Notes: generated by a model not told the origin, from the sequence alone. A DNA stretch of 64,000 bases from Bacteroidales bacterium (GCA_023229135.1 JALNZT010000002.1:124001-188000), one strand, 5' to 3'; numbered from the stretch's first letter, positions 29,048-38,028 are shown. Program-made: numbers and translations.

Positions 29048-30049
29048 TTATACTTTCACGACCATTTTTCCTGTATTTTTTCCTTCGAACAAATCCAAAA
29101 AGGCTTGTGGAATAGCGTCAAATCCTTCTTTGATAGTTTCCGTATTGTGCAGTTTGCCCTGCTGCAACCAGGCTGCCAATTGTTTGATTCCTTCGGGATG
29201 TTTGTCGGCATAATCAAATACTATAAAACCCTGCATTGAAGCACTCTTCCTTACCAGAAAGGGCTGAACGCTAATGCTTTTTGGCAGTTCGGTATTGTTG
29301 TAAATCGAAATAGATCCGCAGTTTATAGTTCTTGAAAACTTATTGATATTGAAAAGTACCGCTTCTGAAATCTCACCACCGACATTATCAAAATAAACGT
29401 CAATGCCATTGGGACAGGCTTTGGCAAGGGCTTCGGTCATATTTTTAGTGGTTTTATAATTGATGCCTTCATCAAAGCCAAATTCTGATTTTAACATCTC
29501 CACCTTTTCATCGGTTCCGGCAATGCCAACTACGCGTAAGCCCAGAATTTTACCGATTTGTCCTGCGATACTTCCTACCGCTCCGGCCGCTCCGGAAACG
29601 ACAAGTGTTTCACCTGCTTTAGGTTTTCCGATCTCCATTAACCCCATGTAGGCGGTAAGTCCCGTCATGCCCAAAACGCCGAGATAGGCTGAAAGTGGTG
29701 CTGCGGCAGGATCAACTTTAACCAGTCCATCGGCTTTTGCTACTTGTTTTTCTTTCCATTGTAGCATCCCTGAGACGAAATCGCCTTTGTTAAAATTTTT
29801 GGCTTTAGTCTCCAAAACTTCAGCAATGACGCCTGAAACAAGGGGTTTGCCAAGCTCAAATGGCGGAATATAAGAAGGTGTATCGCTCATTCTACCTCTT
29901 AAGTAAGGATCGACAGAAACGTATTTTGAGCTTAATAAAACTTCACCTTCCTGTAATTCAGTTATTTCTGAAGTGCTAAAGTCGAAGTCTGCCAACTCAG
30001 GTTTTCCTTTTGGTCTGCTTTTTAGATTTATCGTTCTTGTAGTAATCAT
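29048..30049 (-). CDS. NADP-dependent MDR oxidoreductase (CurA/leukotriene B4 dehydrogenase type)
   Basis: A 333-residue zinc-free medium-chain reductase. The opening RTINLKSRPKGKPELADF, the substrate-domain YVSVDPYLRGRMSD and the Rossmann motif SGAAGAVGSIAGQIG fit the CurA/YncB and prostaglandin-reductase group. These enzymes reduce the C=C bond of alpha,beta-unsaturated aldehydes and ketones with NADPH. YFDNVGGEISEAVL is another family mark. The aldehyde reductase gene follows 14 bases later, which supports a shared carbonyl-detoxification role. On the minus strand a TTAGTTTG near-match to the -7 box lies in the gap upstream. Confidence 0.82.
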   Translation of the reverse strand: MITTRTINLKSRPKGKPELADFDFSTSEITELQEGEVLLSSKYVSVDPYLRGRMSDTPSYIPPFELGKPLVSGVIAEVLETKAKNFNKGDFVSGMLQWKEKQVAKADGLVKVDPAAAPLSAYLGVLGMTGLTAYMGLMEIGKPKAGETLVVSGAAGAVGSIAGQIGKILGLRVVGIAGTDEKVEMLKSEFGFDEGINYKTTKNMTEALAKACPNGIDVYFDNVGGEISEAVLFNINKFSRTINCGSISIYNNTELPKSISVQPFLVRKSASMQGFIVFDYADKHPEGIKQLAAWLQQGKLHNTETIKEGFDAIPQAFLDLFEGKNTGKMVVKV

Positions 30050-30247
30050 GTTTTTTTTATTTATATTTAAAAATTATTATTCAGTAATGCAATAGTTGGA
30101 GTTGCTTTTAGGATTGAAACGAACTGCATTTATGTTGCATTTCACTATTTTCCGTCAAACTAAAATGCTCCATCTGTGTTTTCGTCTTTTTCAGATATCT
30201 TGATCCACTAATTTAGCATCCCCTCAAACTACAACAATTCAGATAGC

Positions 30248-30910
30248 TTAATGTTTTTCATTTAGGTATCCAAGTTGCATCAAATCGCTTCTGTCTTTTG
30301 TCAGGTATGTTTTCCCATTGGCTATTACATAAATTTCATCGCAAATATCAATTATATGTTCGTATAAATGATCGGTGATAATGATCCCTTTGTTGCTTTT
30401 CTCTTTATTTATCAGACGCTTAATAGTATTGATGTGTTTCGGCATCACTTGTGAGAATGGCTCATCCAGCATGCAGAATTTCGCTTGTGAAGCGAGAATG
30501 ACATAGATTTCTATAATTCTTATTTCACCTCCTGAGAGATCTTTCAACTTGAAATTGCTATACTTTTCAAAATCAGGAAAGTAAGTGGTAAAGTTAGAAA
30601 ATTTTAAGTTAAAATCTTTGAAAACCCGTTTTATTTTCAGGCTTTTCGGAATAAAATTGAACTGTGGCAGGTACCTAAGATTTTCAGGCTTTCGAGAGGT
30701 ATCAAGAATTATTTTCCCATCAATTCGGATGGATTTATTATTTGTTTTAAGCTCTCCGTAAATAATATTCATTAAACATGTTTTTCCTGCGCCATTTCGG
30801 CCAAGTATTCCGGTAGTTTTTCCGGATTCACTTTTGAGATAGACATCCTGAAGCACTCTTTTATTGCCAAACTCAAGAATGATACTGTCAACTTCAAGGA
30901 TGTGTTTCAT
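30248..30910 (-). CDS. ABC transporter ATP-binding protein
   Basis: A 220-residue ABC ATPase with Walker A GRNGAGKTC, signature LSGGE, Walker B FCMLDEPF and switch His in IITDH. It is shorter and more diverged than most: the signature is LSGGEIRIIEIY, and the usual Gln loop reads LPQF. The first codons overlap the end of the upstream small membrane-protein gene by 17 bases, so the two are coupled. Together they look like a minimal ABC module, but one membrane subunit with three segments is too small for a full permease. Substrate is unknown. Confidence 0.8.
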   Translation of the reverse strand: MKHILEVDSIILEFGNKRVLQDVYLKSESGKTTGILGRNGAGKTCLMNIIYGELKTNNKSIRIDGKIILDTSRKPENLRYLPQFNFIPKSLKIKRVFKDFNLKFSNFTTYFPDFEKYSNFKLKDLSGGEIRIIEIYVILASQAKFCMLDEPFSQVMPKHINTIKRLINKEKSNKGIIITDHLYEHIIDICDEIYVIANGKTYLTKDRSDLMQLGYLNEKH

Positions 30911-31217
30911 GGAGTTTTATAGCTAAGGTTATAATTGCAATCAAAAAGAATGTGAAATCAAAAATTAATGTAGAAACCCAAAGCAAAAGCCTTGATATGC
31001 CTAGATTTTTATAATAATAAAATTGATTTCTCTTGAACTTACTTATTGAATAAATAATTATTGCGAGTGTGATAATCTTAAACCAAATCAGCACCTGAAT
31101 AATAGGAATTGCTTTTTCGCCGTAGCCATAGACAAGTCCTATGCAAATAAAAGTTATCATCAAACTTGTAAATGCAAACGATTTGTAGAACGTCAATATT
31201 AAGCGTAGTGTCTTCAT
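30894..31217 (-). CDS. Small three-segment membrane protein paired with ABC ATPase
   Basis: I do not recognise a named family. The 107-residue product has three hydrophobic segments (about residues 13-32, 42-60 and 80-101) joined by short basic loops (SKFKRNQFYYYKN). Its 3' end overlaps the ABC ATPase gene by 17 bases, so it is most likely that ATPase's membrane partner. A 16-bp perfect palindrome lies 17 bases before its start codon. Its shape, with paired aromatic residues before an isolated third segment, resembles small membrane components of Bacteroidota ABC modules of unknown role. Function is inferred from context only. Confidence 0.6.
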   Translation of the reverse strand: MKTLRLILTFYKSFAFTSLMITFICIGLVYGYGEKAIPIIQVLIWFKIITLAIIIYSISKFKRNQFYYYKNLGISRLLLWVSTLIFDFTFFLIAIITLAIKLHETHP

Positions 31218-31233
31218 TTTTTCAGAGAATAAA

Positions 31234-31249
31234 GGTAAAAATTTTTACC
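31234..31249. promoter_or_regulatory. 16-bp perfect palindrome upstream of the ABC module
   Basis: GGTAAAAATTTTTACC reads the same on both strands and lies 17 bases before the first codon of the membrane gene. It is a candidate operator of a dimeric repressor. No regulator gene is adjacent. Confidence 0.4.
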
Positions 31250-31598
31250 ATAAACCTACAATCTATGTTATAAATCAAGTCTTCTATTAAATTCCTGATT
31301 GGCGTGTGTTTTCATGCCATGATGTAAAACATATAAATACAGGAAATTACATTAAATTATTCCTGCTTCAATTGAAGGCTTGTATACTAATGCCAGCCTT
31401 TTTAGGCTTGATTTTAGGCATCTCTTCTTCAGGCAGCTAATACCAATACTTCTCCACTTCTACCCTGCTTTAGCTTGGGGTTTTAAGGAAAATAATCCAA
31501 CGACTCTCCAAGAACGAAAAAAGAAACCATTCAAAGCCAAACGAAAGTGATTAAGTGCTATATCAGCAAAGGCTTACAAACCCGCAAACCCACAAAAT
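31250..31598. other. Intergenic region downstream of the AraC-type gene
   Basis: About 350 AT-rich bases between the 3' end of the regulator gene and the ABC module. No ORF, RNA gene or strong hairpin is seen apart from the palindrome at its edge. Confidence 0.3.
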
Positions 31599-33344
31599 CT
31601 AATCTACACTTTTTTTACGCTTCTCTTTCGAGATATTCCTGAATTCTGTAGGCGACATGCCATAATAATCACGGAAAAGTCGGTAATAAGTAGAGCGGGA
31701 ACTAAAACCGGCATCCTCGCCTACAATATCTACCGGAAGTTTAACAGAATCCATAAGTAAATTGCCTGCATAAAGTAAGCGAACCTTATTGATATATTCA
31801 TTCACCGTCATGCCTTTAGCGCATTCCTTAATGGCATTGGCCAAATAAGTAGTATTCGTTCCCAACAATTGAGCAATCTCTTTGCGGTCTATTTTAGGAT
31901 CTGTAAATAAAAGCTTTACGCGAAATAAATTATTGAGCTCACGAAACAGTATTTGTTCTTTGCTAAGCGTATCTTTAGGAGCAGTTTCGAGTACTTTGTC
32001 GGCATCAGTTTCGGCTTGCTGTGCTCTTTTTATATTTTCGTAAAGAATTCTATTCTTGCGCTTTAATCGGAAATTGTAAATGCCATAACCCAGCAGCAGC
32101 ACAACTAAACTTACAATAATCAGCACCATTATAATTGCCCGCGATTTTGCGACCTCATTTTCCAATAGTAATTGATCCACTTCGTATATAGTGCGCAGCT
32201 CGTCAAGTTGAGCGGCCATGTCAAGATTGCGAAGTGAATCTTTGGTAAGCATCACCTGTTCGTAGGTCAGGGCAGCATCTATTCCTCTGCCGGCTTTACG
32301 CAATAGACGTGCTTTGTTTTCGAGTACTGTTAGTGCACTTATACTATCGCCAAAGCCAATCATCTTCTCGAAGTTTTCCTCTGCATAGGCAATGGCTTTG
32401 TCGTATTGGCCTAAATGTTCATATAGTCGGGTTTGAATATGCAGCAGCTTGAATTGCGAAACCAAACCCCGCCCTTCGGCAAATTCTTCAGCAATTTTTA
32501 CATACTGCTCGGCTTTTGCGGTATTCCCTGTTTGAAAATGAGCCACGGTGAGCGCCAAATAGCAGTACATATAGCGTCCGTTTAGTTGGGGAGTGTGTCC
32601 GCGCGCCTCAGCACCGGTTTTATAATCGTCTATCGTTATTTTCCAATGCTCAGCCACCGTAAGCATACGATCAAATTGGTGGTCGGCGTCAAGTGTCTCA
32701 CTCAGTGCATTGTAGGTGCTCAGCAACAGACTAATATTCTCCTCTTTCTTGAGCCGCTCCACAGCTTCATCAAACGATTGTATGGCCAATTCGTAGCGTT
32801 GCAGTGTTTGATAAATTACGCCGAGCGAATGTGCCGAAACGCCCAAGCCGTAGTTGTTGTTGCGCGCGTTAGCATCCTCATACATGAGCTGTGTTTCTTT
32901 GAGTGCAGTTTGCGTTTTTCCTGCATGCAAATACCTTTCAATTTTAGCCTCCCAGCTGTTGTAGTAATTATCCCATTGCTCGTGTAGCGCCATGAACTCA
33001 AGATGCTCTGGCAAATACTTTTCGAGGCTATCAAGTTTGTTGTAATTGTAATAACAAAAAATTTCCTTTACGCGTGAAAGCCCATTAATATCAACATTTT
33101 TTTGTCGAGCAGCCTCAGCGCGTAGTTGCTTCAGCGCTTCCAACTCTGCCGGTAAATCATCGCCCATCGCCACAAGGCTAACAATATCCAGAAGCGCTTG
33201 CAAACGGTCTTCGCCATTGAGAGAAGGAAGATTTTCTCGAATAGAGTCTTGGGGGGAGTGTATTGCAGCCTTTGAGCCGGTTGAACTAAACAATTGTATT
33301 AGGACAAATAAGAAAACGAGCCTTGTTAAGAATTTTGAGATCAT
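31599..33344 (-). CDS. Membrane-anchored TPR sensor with AraC-type DNA-binding domain
   Basis: A 581-residue one-component regulator. A signal-like N-terminus (residues 1-27) leads to an array of TPR-like helices (about 60-390, for example GVIYQTLQRYELAIQSFDEA). One membrane helix (about 404-424, IIMVLIIVSLVVLLLGYGIY) and a C-terminal AraC/XylS helix-turn-helix domain (about 470-575; GMTVNEYINKVRLLYAGNLL, GFSSRSTYYRLFRDYYGMSP) follow. The TPR part should face the periplasm and the DNA-binding part the cytoplasm. This layout is common in Bacteroidota. The gene is isolated and its target is unknown. Confidence 0.82.
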   Translation of the reverse strand: MISKFLTRLVFLFVLIQLFSSTGSKAAIHSPQDSIRENLPSLNGEDRLQALLDIVSLVAMGDDLPAELEALKQLRAEAARQKNVDINGLSRVKEIFCYYNYNKLDSLEKYLPEHLEFMALHEQWDNYYNSWEAKIERYLHAGKTQTALKETQLMYEDANARNNNYGLGVSAHSLGVIYQTLQRYELAIQSFDEAVERLKKEENISLLLSTYNALSETLDADHQFDRMLTVAEHWKITIDDYKTGAEARGHTPQLNGRYMYCYLALTVAHFQTGNTAKAEQYVKIAEEFAEGRGLVSQFKLLHIQTRLYEHLGQYDKAIAYAEENFEKMIGFGDSISALTVLENKARLLRKAGRGIDAALTYEQVMLTKDSLRNLDMAAQLDELRTIYEVDQLLLENEVAKSRAIIMVLIIVSLVVLLLGYGIYNFRLKRKNRILYENIKRAQQAETDADKVLETAPKDTLSKEQILFRELNNLFRVKLLFTDPKIDRKEIAQLLGTNTTYLANAIKECAKGMTVNEYINKVRLLYAGNLLMDSVKLPVDIVGEDAGFSSRSTYYRLFRDYYGMSPTEFRNISKEKRKKSVD

Positions 33345-33796
33345 AACTTTATTTGGTGAAATTAAATTTCACGTTAATCAGGCAAAGATAGACAAACAAG
33401 TCCGAAGAAAAATCATCATTAAGTTAAAGGTTTAGTACTTGTTGTATTGAATGTTTAGTTGGTTGGTTTTGAATTTTTCATAATACGTACTTATTTCGGG
33501 TTTGCTACTTCCAATACTTATCTTGTTTTTAAAAGCCGGCTAAATCCTGCTCGTTGTTGAATTTGAAGATCTAATACGTTTTGCTTCACGCGATCATCTT
33601 TAGCTTCGTAAGGCATTTCTTCAACAGCTTGAGGCTTGACTATTTTCACATCAAACTAAATAAACTACACCTCAAAGTCAAATCTTTCACGTGCTCTGGC
33701 AGTTACGAGAATCCCGACTTTCAAAACTCAGCTGAGGTCTATTGTTACCTATCGGGCATAAATACTGCATCTCGATCAAATAATCCCAAACAAAAA
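33345..33796. other. Intergenic region, possible decayed coding remnant
   Basis: No intact gene. On the minus strand one frame ending at 33518 is open for about 45 codons after two stops and reads like a protein tail (EEMPYEAKDDRVKQNVLDLQ). It could be a pseudogene remnant or chance. Nothing else is visible before the AraC-type gene's start. Confidence 0.25.
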
Positions 33797-33822
33797 AAGG
33801 CGGAAGCCTAAACTTCCGCCTT
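33797..33822 (-). terminator. Terminator of the ORP-like operon
   Basis: A 10-bp GC-rich stem (arms AAGGCGGAAG and CTTCCGCCTT) with a 6-base loop. Read leftward, it is followed by a T-run. It lies 58 bases after the stop of the flavin reductase gene and closes the leftward operon. Confidence 0.8.
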
Positions 33823-33880
33823 AACAAAAACCCAAAAACACCACTAACCATTCTGTTAGCAGTATTGTTGGTTTATGCGT

Positions 33881-35239
33881 TTATTTGCGATTCAGCATCT
33901 TGATGGCAATCATCTCCGCTGCTTTGATAAGCGGATAAGCTGCCGGTGATGCGGTAAGGCAGGGATGTGTGCCAATTTGCATGCTAAGCATATCGTTCAC
34001 GGTCATCCGGTTTTGAATGGCCAGGCCAATCACATTGGTGAGTTCGCCGGCCTCTAATCCGCCAAGCACTTCACCGCCAATGATTACGCCGGAATGTTTG
34101 GCTGTAATTAGTTTCACGATTTGTTTGTGCGCTCCCGGCAGGTTTCCCGGATGACGGTTAACGCCTTCAAACACTGCGGTTAGGCATGCGATACCTTCTT
34201 CGTTAGCGCGTTGTTCTGTTACGCCGGCAGTGCCAAAACCGGTATTGTCAATTATGGTGCTGTAAATGGCAATAGTACCAGTGAAAGTCTTGACTACGTG
34301 TAGGTTAAATAGGTTCATGCCTGCAACGCGGGCTTCGGCACATGCCGTAGAGGCCAACATGGTGGGCACGCGACGGCGGGTAACGAAATCGCGTTTTTGG
34401 GCGCAGTCACCTACTGCAAATACACCATCTGCATGGGTACGCATATATTCGTCAACCGAAATAAACCCGTCTTCGTCAACATGAATACCGGATTTTTTGG
34501 CCAGCTCACTATTGGGTTTGTAGCCCATCGAAAGCACCACGGCGTCTTTGTCAAGAATCCGACCGTCTTCGAGTTCAACTTGTTCGACTTTACCATTGCC
34601 CAAAACTTTTTTGATACCCGCACCTGTGATAACTTTTACGCCGCGTGCTTCAAGCATCTCATGAATTACTTTCGAGACCTCAACGTCAAAAGCCAGGTTA
34701 AGCACTTGTGGAAGTCTCTCAATCAAAGTTACTTGAAAGCCTTGTTTGTTCAGCTCGTCAGCAAGCTCAACACCAATGAAACCCGCGCCGATTACAGCAA
34801 TTTTTTTGGCTGACCCGATCTTTTCTTTCATTTGATCAAGATAATTCTTGTCTTTGGGGATAGCGAAAACACCATTTTTGTCGATGCCTTCAAGCCATTT
34901 AGGGTTGTGCGGTTTTGAGCCTGTTGCAATAACTAATCTTTCATAAGCAATGATTTCACCATTTTCAAAATGTACTTGCTTGTTTTTGTGATCAATGTCA
35001 ACCGCTTCTCCAACAATAGATTCGATGCCATTCTTCTCCATCATCATATCTACAGGCATGATGTTTTTCTCACTGCTTTCGAGTGTCCCAAAGATGTATG
35101 GAATGCCGCAAGGAACCATAACATCTTTGGTCTTTTTGACCAAAATAAAGGTTTTTTCCGGCCAATGGGCTTTTCCTATAACAGCGGTTACCATACCGCC
35201 TGCGCTTCCGCCAATAATTAATACATCTGTTTTTTTCAT
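33881..35239 (-). CDS. FAD-dependent CoA-disulfide reductase / NADH oxidase-like protein
   Basis: A 452-residue pyridine nucleotide-disulfide oxidoreductase of the CoADR/Nox group. It has the FAD motif IIGGSAGGMVTA near residue 8, the single redox Cys44 in MVPCGIPYIFGT (as in CoA-disulfide reductase and NADH oxidase), the NAD motif VIGAGFIGVELADEL near 151, the second FAD motif GVFAVGDCA near 285, and a dimerisation domain from about 335. Such enzymes use NAD(P)H to reduce CoA-disulfide, per- or polysulfides, or O2. It is the last gene of the ORP-like operon, where a thiol or sulfur redox role would fit; that link is inference. Confidence 0.82.
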   Translation of the reverse strand: MKKTDVLIIGGSAGGMVTAVIGKAHWPEKTFILVKKTKDVMVPCGIPYIFGTLESSEKNIMPVDMMMEKNGIESIVGEAVDIDHKNKQVHFENGEIIAYERLVIATGSKPHNPKWLEGIDKNGVFAIPKDKNYLDQMKEKIGSAKKIAVIGAGFIGVELADELNKQGFQVTLIERLPQVLNLAFDVEVSKVIHEMLEARGVKVITGAGIKKVLGNGKVEQVELEDGRILDKDAVVLSMGYKPNSELAKKSGIHVDEDGFISVDEYMRTHADGVFAVGDCAQKRDFVTRRRVPTMLASTACAEARVAGMNLFNLHVVKTFTGTIAIYSTIIDNTGFGTAGVTEQRANEEGIACLTAVFEGVNRHPGNLPGAHKQIVKLITAKHSGVIIGGEVLGGLEAGELTNVIGLAIQNRMTVNDMLSMQIGTHPCLTASPAAYPLIKAAEMIAIKMLNRK

Positions 35240-35278
35240 TTTAAATCTGTTTTTGGATTAAATTTAATTTGTTTGTGT

Positions 35279-35779
35279 TTAATATTCGATACCCTTCCGG
35301 GCTTGTGTTCCGCTATTGTACGGGTGTTTTATTTCATGCATTTTTGTAACCAAATCTGCTGTTTCAATCAGTTCATCTGCTGCATACCTGCCGGTGATAA
35401 TAATTTCTGTTTTCTCAATATTTCTCAATACTTCTAACACTTCATCCAAATCTATAAGCTTGTAGTATAATGCAATACATAATTCATCAAGTATGACCAT
35501 ATCATACTTATTCTGTTTTAGTATTTTCTTTACTTTATCCCAGCCCTTTTGAGCTGCCTCGATATCTGCCTGGGTGGGTTCTTTTTCTATAAAGCAGTCT
35601 CTGCCGTATTGCTCCAAAGTAATGTTTGAAATGGTTTTAAGCACTTCAAGTTCGCTGTAGTGCATGCCTTTAACAAATTGTGCCATAAAGATATTCATGC
35701 CGGCACCTGATGCCCTGATGGCAGCTCCAATGGCAGCAGTGGTCTTGCCTTTTCCGTTTCCTGTATAGATTTGTATCAT
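35279..35779 (-). CDS. cobO: Cob(I)yrinic acid a,c-diamide adenosyltransferase
   Basis: A 166-residue CobO/CobA/BtuR-type ATP:corrinoid adenosyltransferase, which adds the 5'-deoxyadenosyl group to reduced corrinoids. It has the P-loop YTGNGKGKTTAAIG at residues 4-17, the FMAQFVKG segment, the VILDELCIALYY Walker B region and the ending MHEIKHPYNSGTQARKGIEY. ATG 35779 starts right before the P-loop strand and fits the family; an in-frame Met 24 bases earlier would run into the small ferredoxin-like ORF. No other cobalamin genes are in the window, so it may serve salvage or B12-dependent enzymes. It sits inside the ORP-like operon. Confidence 0.9.
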   Translation of the reverse strand: MIQIYTGNGKGKTTAAIGAAIRASGAGMNIFMAQFVKGMHYSELEVLKTISNITLEQYGRDCFIEKEPTQADIEAAQKGWDKVKKILKQNKYDMVILDELCIALYYKLIDLDEVLEVLRNIEKTEIIITGRYAADELIETADLVTKMHEIKHPYNSGTQARKGIEY

Positions 35780-35783
35780 TTTA

Positions 35784-35932
35784 TTATTTGATTTTAAAAG
35801 CATTTTCCGGACAAGCCATAAGGCAGGGTATGCATTTGCGATAATTATTTAGCATCACCCAGGCTCTTCTATTCATATATTAGTATATCCTGGCGGAAAA
35901 CTATTCTGCTTAAGCTTCCGGTGTGCGCTCAT
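35784..35932 (-). pseudogene. Ferredoxin-like mini-ORF pair, probably decayed or frameshifted
   Basis: Too short to be called automatically. Reading leftward, a 19-codon ORF starts at 35932 (MSAHRKLKQNSFPPGYTNI) and ends in TGA, which overlaps the ATG of a 30-codon ORF (35876 to 35784) as ATGA. The second ORF ends YRKCIPCLMACPENAFKIK. This is a [4Fe-4S] half-motif CxxCxxxCP in which the expected first Cys is Tyr. Joined by a frameshift the two would make about 49 residues, the size of a small ferredoxin lacking a full ligand set. It lies between a NifX-like gene and cobO. It may be a remnant, a real small protein, or a frameshifting gene. Confidence 0.4.
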
Positions 35933-35934
35933 TA

Positions 35935-36279
35935 TCATGGTGTTAGAAGAGTTAATTTATTCTCTTTAAACTTCGCGTAGGCTTCCTTAAGGCTTAAGTT
36001 ATGCGCATCTACATAGATGCTCATTTGCATGTTTTTCAATGCTTTAGCGGCTGTTCCACCGGGGCCGTTTCCGGTAATCAGCACATCAGGATGTAAGTCG
36101 TAGATACGCTGAGCCATAGCAGTTCCGGCGCCGTGTGCCTCTGCTTGAACAGCGCTGTTGTCAACAACTTCAAGCTGATCTGTTTCTTCATTATAGACGA
36201 CTAAAAAAGCTGTGCGACCAAAACGCGGATCAATCTGCGCTTCCCAATTGCCACCGCTTGCTGTAAATGCAATTTTCAT
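35935..36279 (-). CDS. NifX/NafY-fold metallocofactor-binding protein (ORP-like), copy 1
   Basis: A 114-residue dinitrogenase Fe-Mo cofactor family protein: MKIAFTASGGNWEAQIDPRFGR, then LITGNGPGGTAAKALKNMQM and a C-terminal helix. The family includes the Desulfovibrio orange protein (ORP), which carries a Mo-Cu sulfide cluster, and NifX/NifB C-terminal domains. The DPRFGR motif is typical of the ORP and NifX branch. It follows the second MinD-type ATPase gene with a two-base gap and is likely its partner. No nif structural genes are present, so nitrogen fixation is not implied. The bound metal is unknown. Confidence 0.85.
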   Translation of the reverse strand: MKIAFTASGGNWEAQIDPRFGRTAFLVVYNEETDQLEVVDNSAVQAEAHGAGTAMAQRIYDLHPDVLITGNGPGGTAAKALKNMQMSIYVDAHNLSLKEAYAKFKENKLTLLTP

Positions 36280-36281
36280 AA

Positions 36282-37154
36282 TTAAATAGATTTAAGATTA
36301 ATATTGTTCCAAATTTCTTCCAATACTATGCGAATTGATTTGTTGGTTTCTATTATAGTTTTTCCCTCGATCATCGCTTCTGTAAATGCTTTGTCGTAAG
36401 GAAGTTTGCCTAATATATCAATCTCATAAGCTTTGCAAAAGTCTTCAATTTCTACTGCTTTCTCCGGATGCAAATCTGCTTTATTGATAATGCATCCGGC
36501 CTTTAGCCGAAACTTTTTAAGCACTTCAACCAGGCGCATCAAGTCGTGCAGGCCGGAAGCGGAAGGTTCAGTCACCAAAATCACATAGTCAGCACCCGAA
36601 AGCGACGAAATTACCGGGCATCCAATGCCGGGGGCGCCGTCAACAATAATGAGTTCGCGGTTATATTTTTCAGCTAATTTCTTGGCTTCCATTTTTACCC
36701 GCGCCACAAGTTTCCCAGAATTATCCGCACCCGGAAACAAACGGGCATGGGCCATTATGTCGCCTGATTTTATTTCGGAGACAAATAAATTACCTGATCG
36801 CGCAGGATTCATATCAATAGCTTGCGTCGGACAAATCACGGCGCAATAGCCACAGCCTTCGCAGTTTAGTGAGTTGATTCTATAGGTTTTTGCCTGGTGG
36901 CTGATGGCGTCAAAACGGCAAACTTCTTCGCATTTACCACAGCCGATGCAGCTTTCGGGATTGATGTGTGCCAGCTCACCACTGAAAAACGCTTCGGCAC
37001 TCATCACTTCTGGTTTCATCAAGAGATGTAGGTTTGAGGCGTCAACATCGCAGTCGGCTAATACCACTGTTCCAGCTGCTAATAAGCCAAAGCTGGCTGT
37101 TAAGGAAGTCTTTCCTGTTCCGCCTTTGCCCGATAAAATAACCAACTCACGCAT
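36282..37154 (-). CDS. MinD-family ATPase with inserted 2[4Fe-4S] ferredoxin domain, copy 1
   Basis: A 290-residue P-loop ATPase of the MinD/Mrp superfamily. The deviant Walker A SGKGGTGKTS is at residues 8-17. A ferredoxin insert at about 55-115 has two full clusters (SCIGCGKCEEVCRFDAI and NCEGCGYCAVICPTQAI), and the ATPase fold resumes with VDGAPGIGCPV and INKADLHPEKA. ATG 37154 is chosen: it puts the P-loop at the N-terminus and gives an eight-base overlap with the upstream paralogue; an earlier Met would overlap more. Such proteins accompany ORP in Desulfovibrio and are thought to load or move metal clusters with ATP. Confidence 0.87.
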   Translation of the reverse strand: MRELVILSGKGGTGKTSLTASFGLLAAGTVVLADCDVDASNLHLLMKPEVMSAEAFFSGELAHINPESCIGCGKCEEVCRFDAISHQAKTYRINSLNCEGCGYCAVICPTQAIDMNPARSGNLFVSEIKSGDIMAHARLFPGADNSGKLVARVKMEAKKLAEKYNRELIIVDGAPGIGCPVISSLSGADYVILVTEPSASGLHDLMRLVEVLKKFRLKAGCIINKADLHPEKAVEIEDFCKAYEIDILGKLPYDKAFTEAMIEGKTIIETNKSIRIVLEEIWNNINLKSI

Positions 37155-38028
37155 AAACTTCCTTTCTTTCGTGTAAATATTCAACTAAGGATTTCAAAGC
37201 CTTTTCGAGATTGGAATTACTTCTCCAGGCCAATTCGCCGGTAGCATAAGTGGTGGCAATATCCCGATCAAAAGGAATACGTGCAGCAATTGGAATTTGC
37301 TCTTGCTGACACCAGTTTTCAAGCTCATTTGTTCCCAGATCGGCGCGATTAATCACAACAGCATAGGCTTTGCCAAGGAGTTGCATGGTTTCCACAGCAA
37401 GCTTTAAATCGTGTAAGCCAAATGGCGTAGGCTCGCTTACCAATAGTACGAAATCGGCGTCAGCTACCGCCGCAATCACCGGACAGGAAGTGCCCGGCGG
37501 ACAGTCAAAAAGCTGAATGGCGATAGGTGAAAAATGATCCTGAATATATTTTTGCGTGTCATGGATAAGTGGAACAGCTTGCTCCTGGCCTATATCTAAA
37601 CGACTTTCAACGAGCTGTATACGACCTGATTTTATGGCATTCGTAATGCCAATACGATTGGGTTTCATGGGTAAGGCTTGTGCTGGACAAAGCTCGGAAC
37701 AGGCGTAGCAGCTGTGGCATAATTCATTGAAAACAGTGATGTATTCACCTATTTTTATTATTGCATTAAACTTGCAATACTTAACGCAATCGCCGCATAA
37801 AGTGCATGTCTCTGCCTGCCAATCCGGAATCATTTTATATTGGATTTCAGATTGCTGTATTTCTGCTTTAAAAAAGAGCGCATCATTGGGTTCTTCCACG
37901 TCGAGATCAGCCAAAACCACCGCTTTTTCTTGCGCCAAATAATCGGCCAGATTAGTTGAAAGCAGGGTTTTTCCTGTTCCGCCTTTTCCGCTGGCAATCG
38001 CTATTCTATATGGTTTTTCGTTAGTCAT
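37147..38028 (-). CDS. MinD-family ATPase with inserted ferredoxin domain, copy 2
   Basis: A 293-residue paralogue of the next gene: deviant Walker A SGKGGTGKTL at about residues 13-22, Asp switch DLDVEEPND, two [4Fe-4S] motifs (TCTLCGDCVKYCKFNAI and LCHSCYACSELCPAQAL) at about 75-125, then FDCPPGTSCPVIAA and VINRADLG. All eight cluster Cys are present. Paired genes of this kind occur in ORP operons, where both ATPases associate with the NifX-fold protein; a heterodimer is therefore likely, but this is inference. Its 3' end overlaps the start of copy 1 by eight bases. Confidence 0.87.
   Translation of the reverse strand: MTNEKPYRIAIASGKGGTGKTLLSTNLADYLAQEKAVVLADLDVEEPNDALFFKAEIQQSEIQYKMIPDWQAETCTLCGDCVKYCKFNAIIKIGEYITVFNELCHSCYACSELCPAQALPMKPNRIGITNAIKSGRIQLVESRLDIGQEQAVPLIHDTQKYIQDHFSPIAIQLFDCPPGTSCPVIAAVADADFVLLVSEPTPFGLHDLKLAVETMQLLGKAYAVVINRADLGTNELENWCQQEQIPIAARIPFDRDIATTYATGELAWRSNSNLEKALKSLVEYLHERKEVYA

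Noticed and set aside
33581..33811. 76-residue plus-strand ORF before the flavin reductase gene
   Set aside because: It runs into the terminator hairpin of the opposite strand and has no recognisable features.
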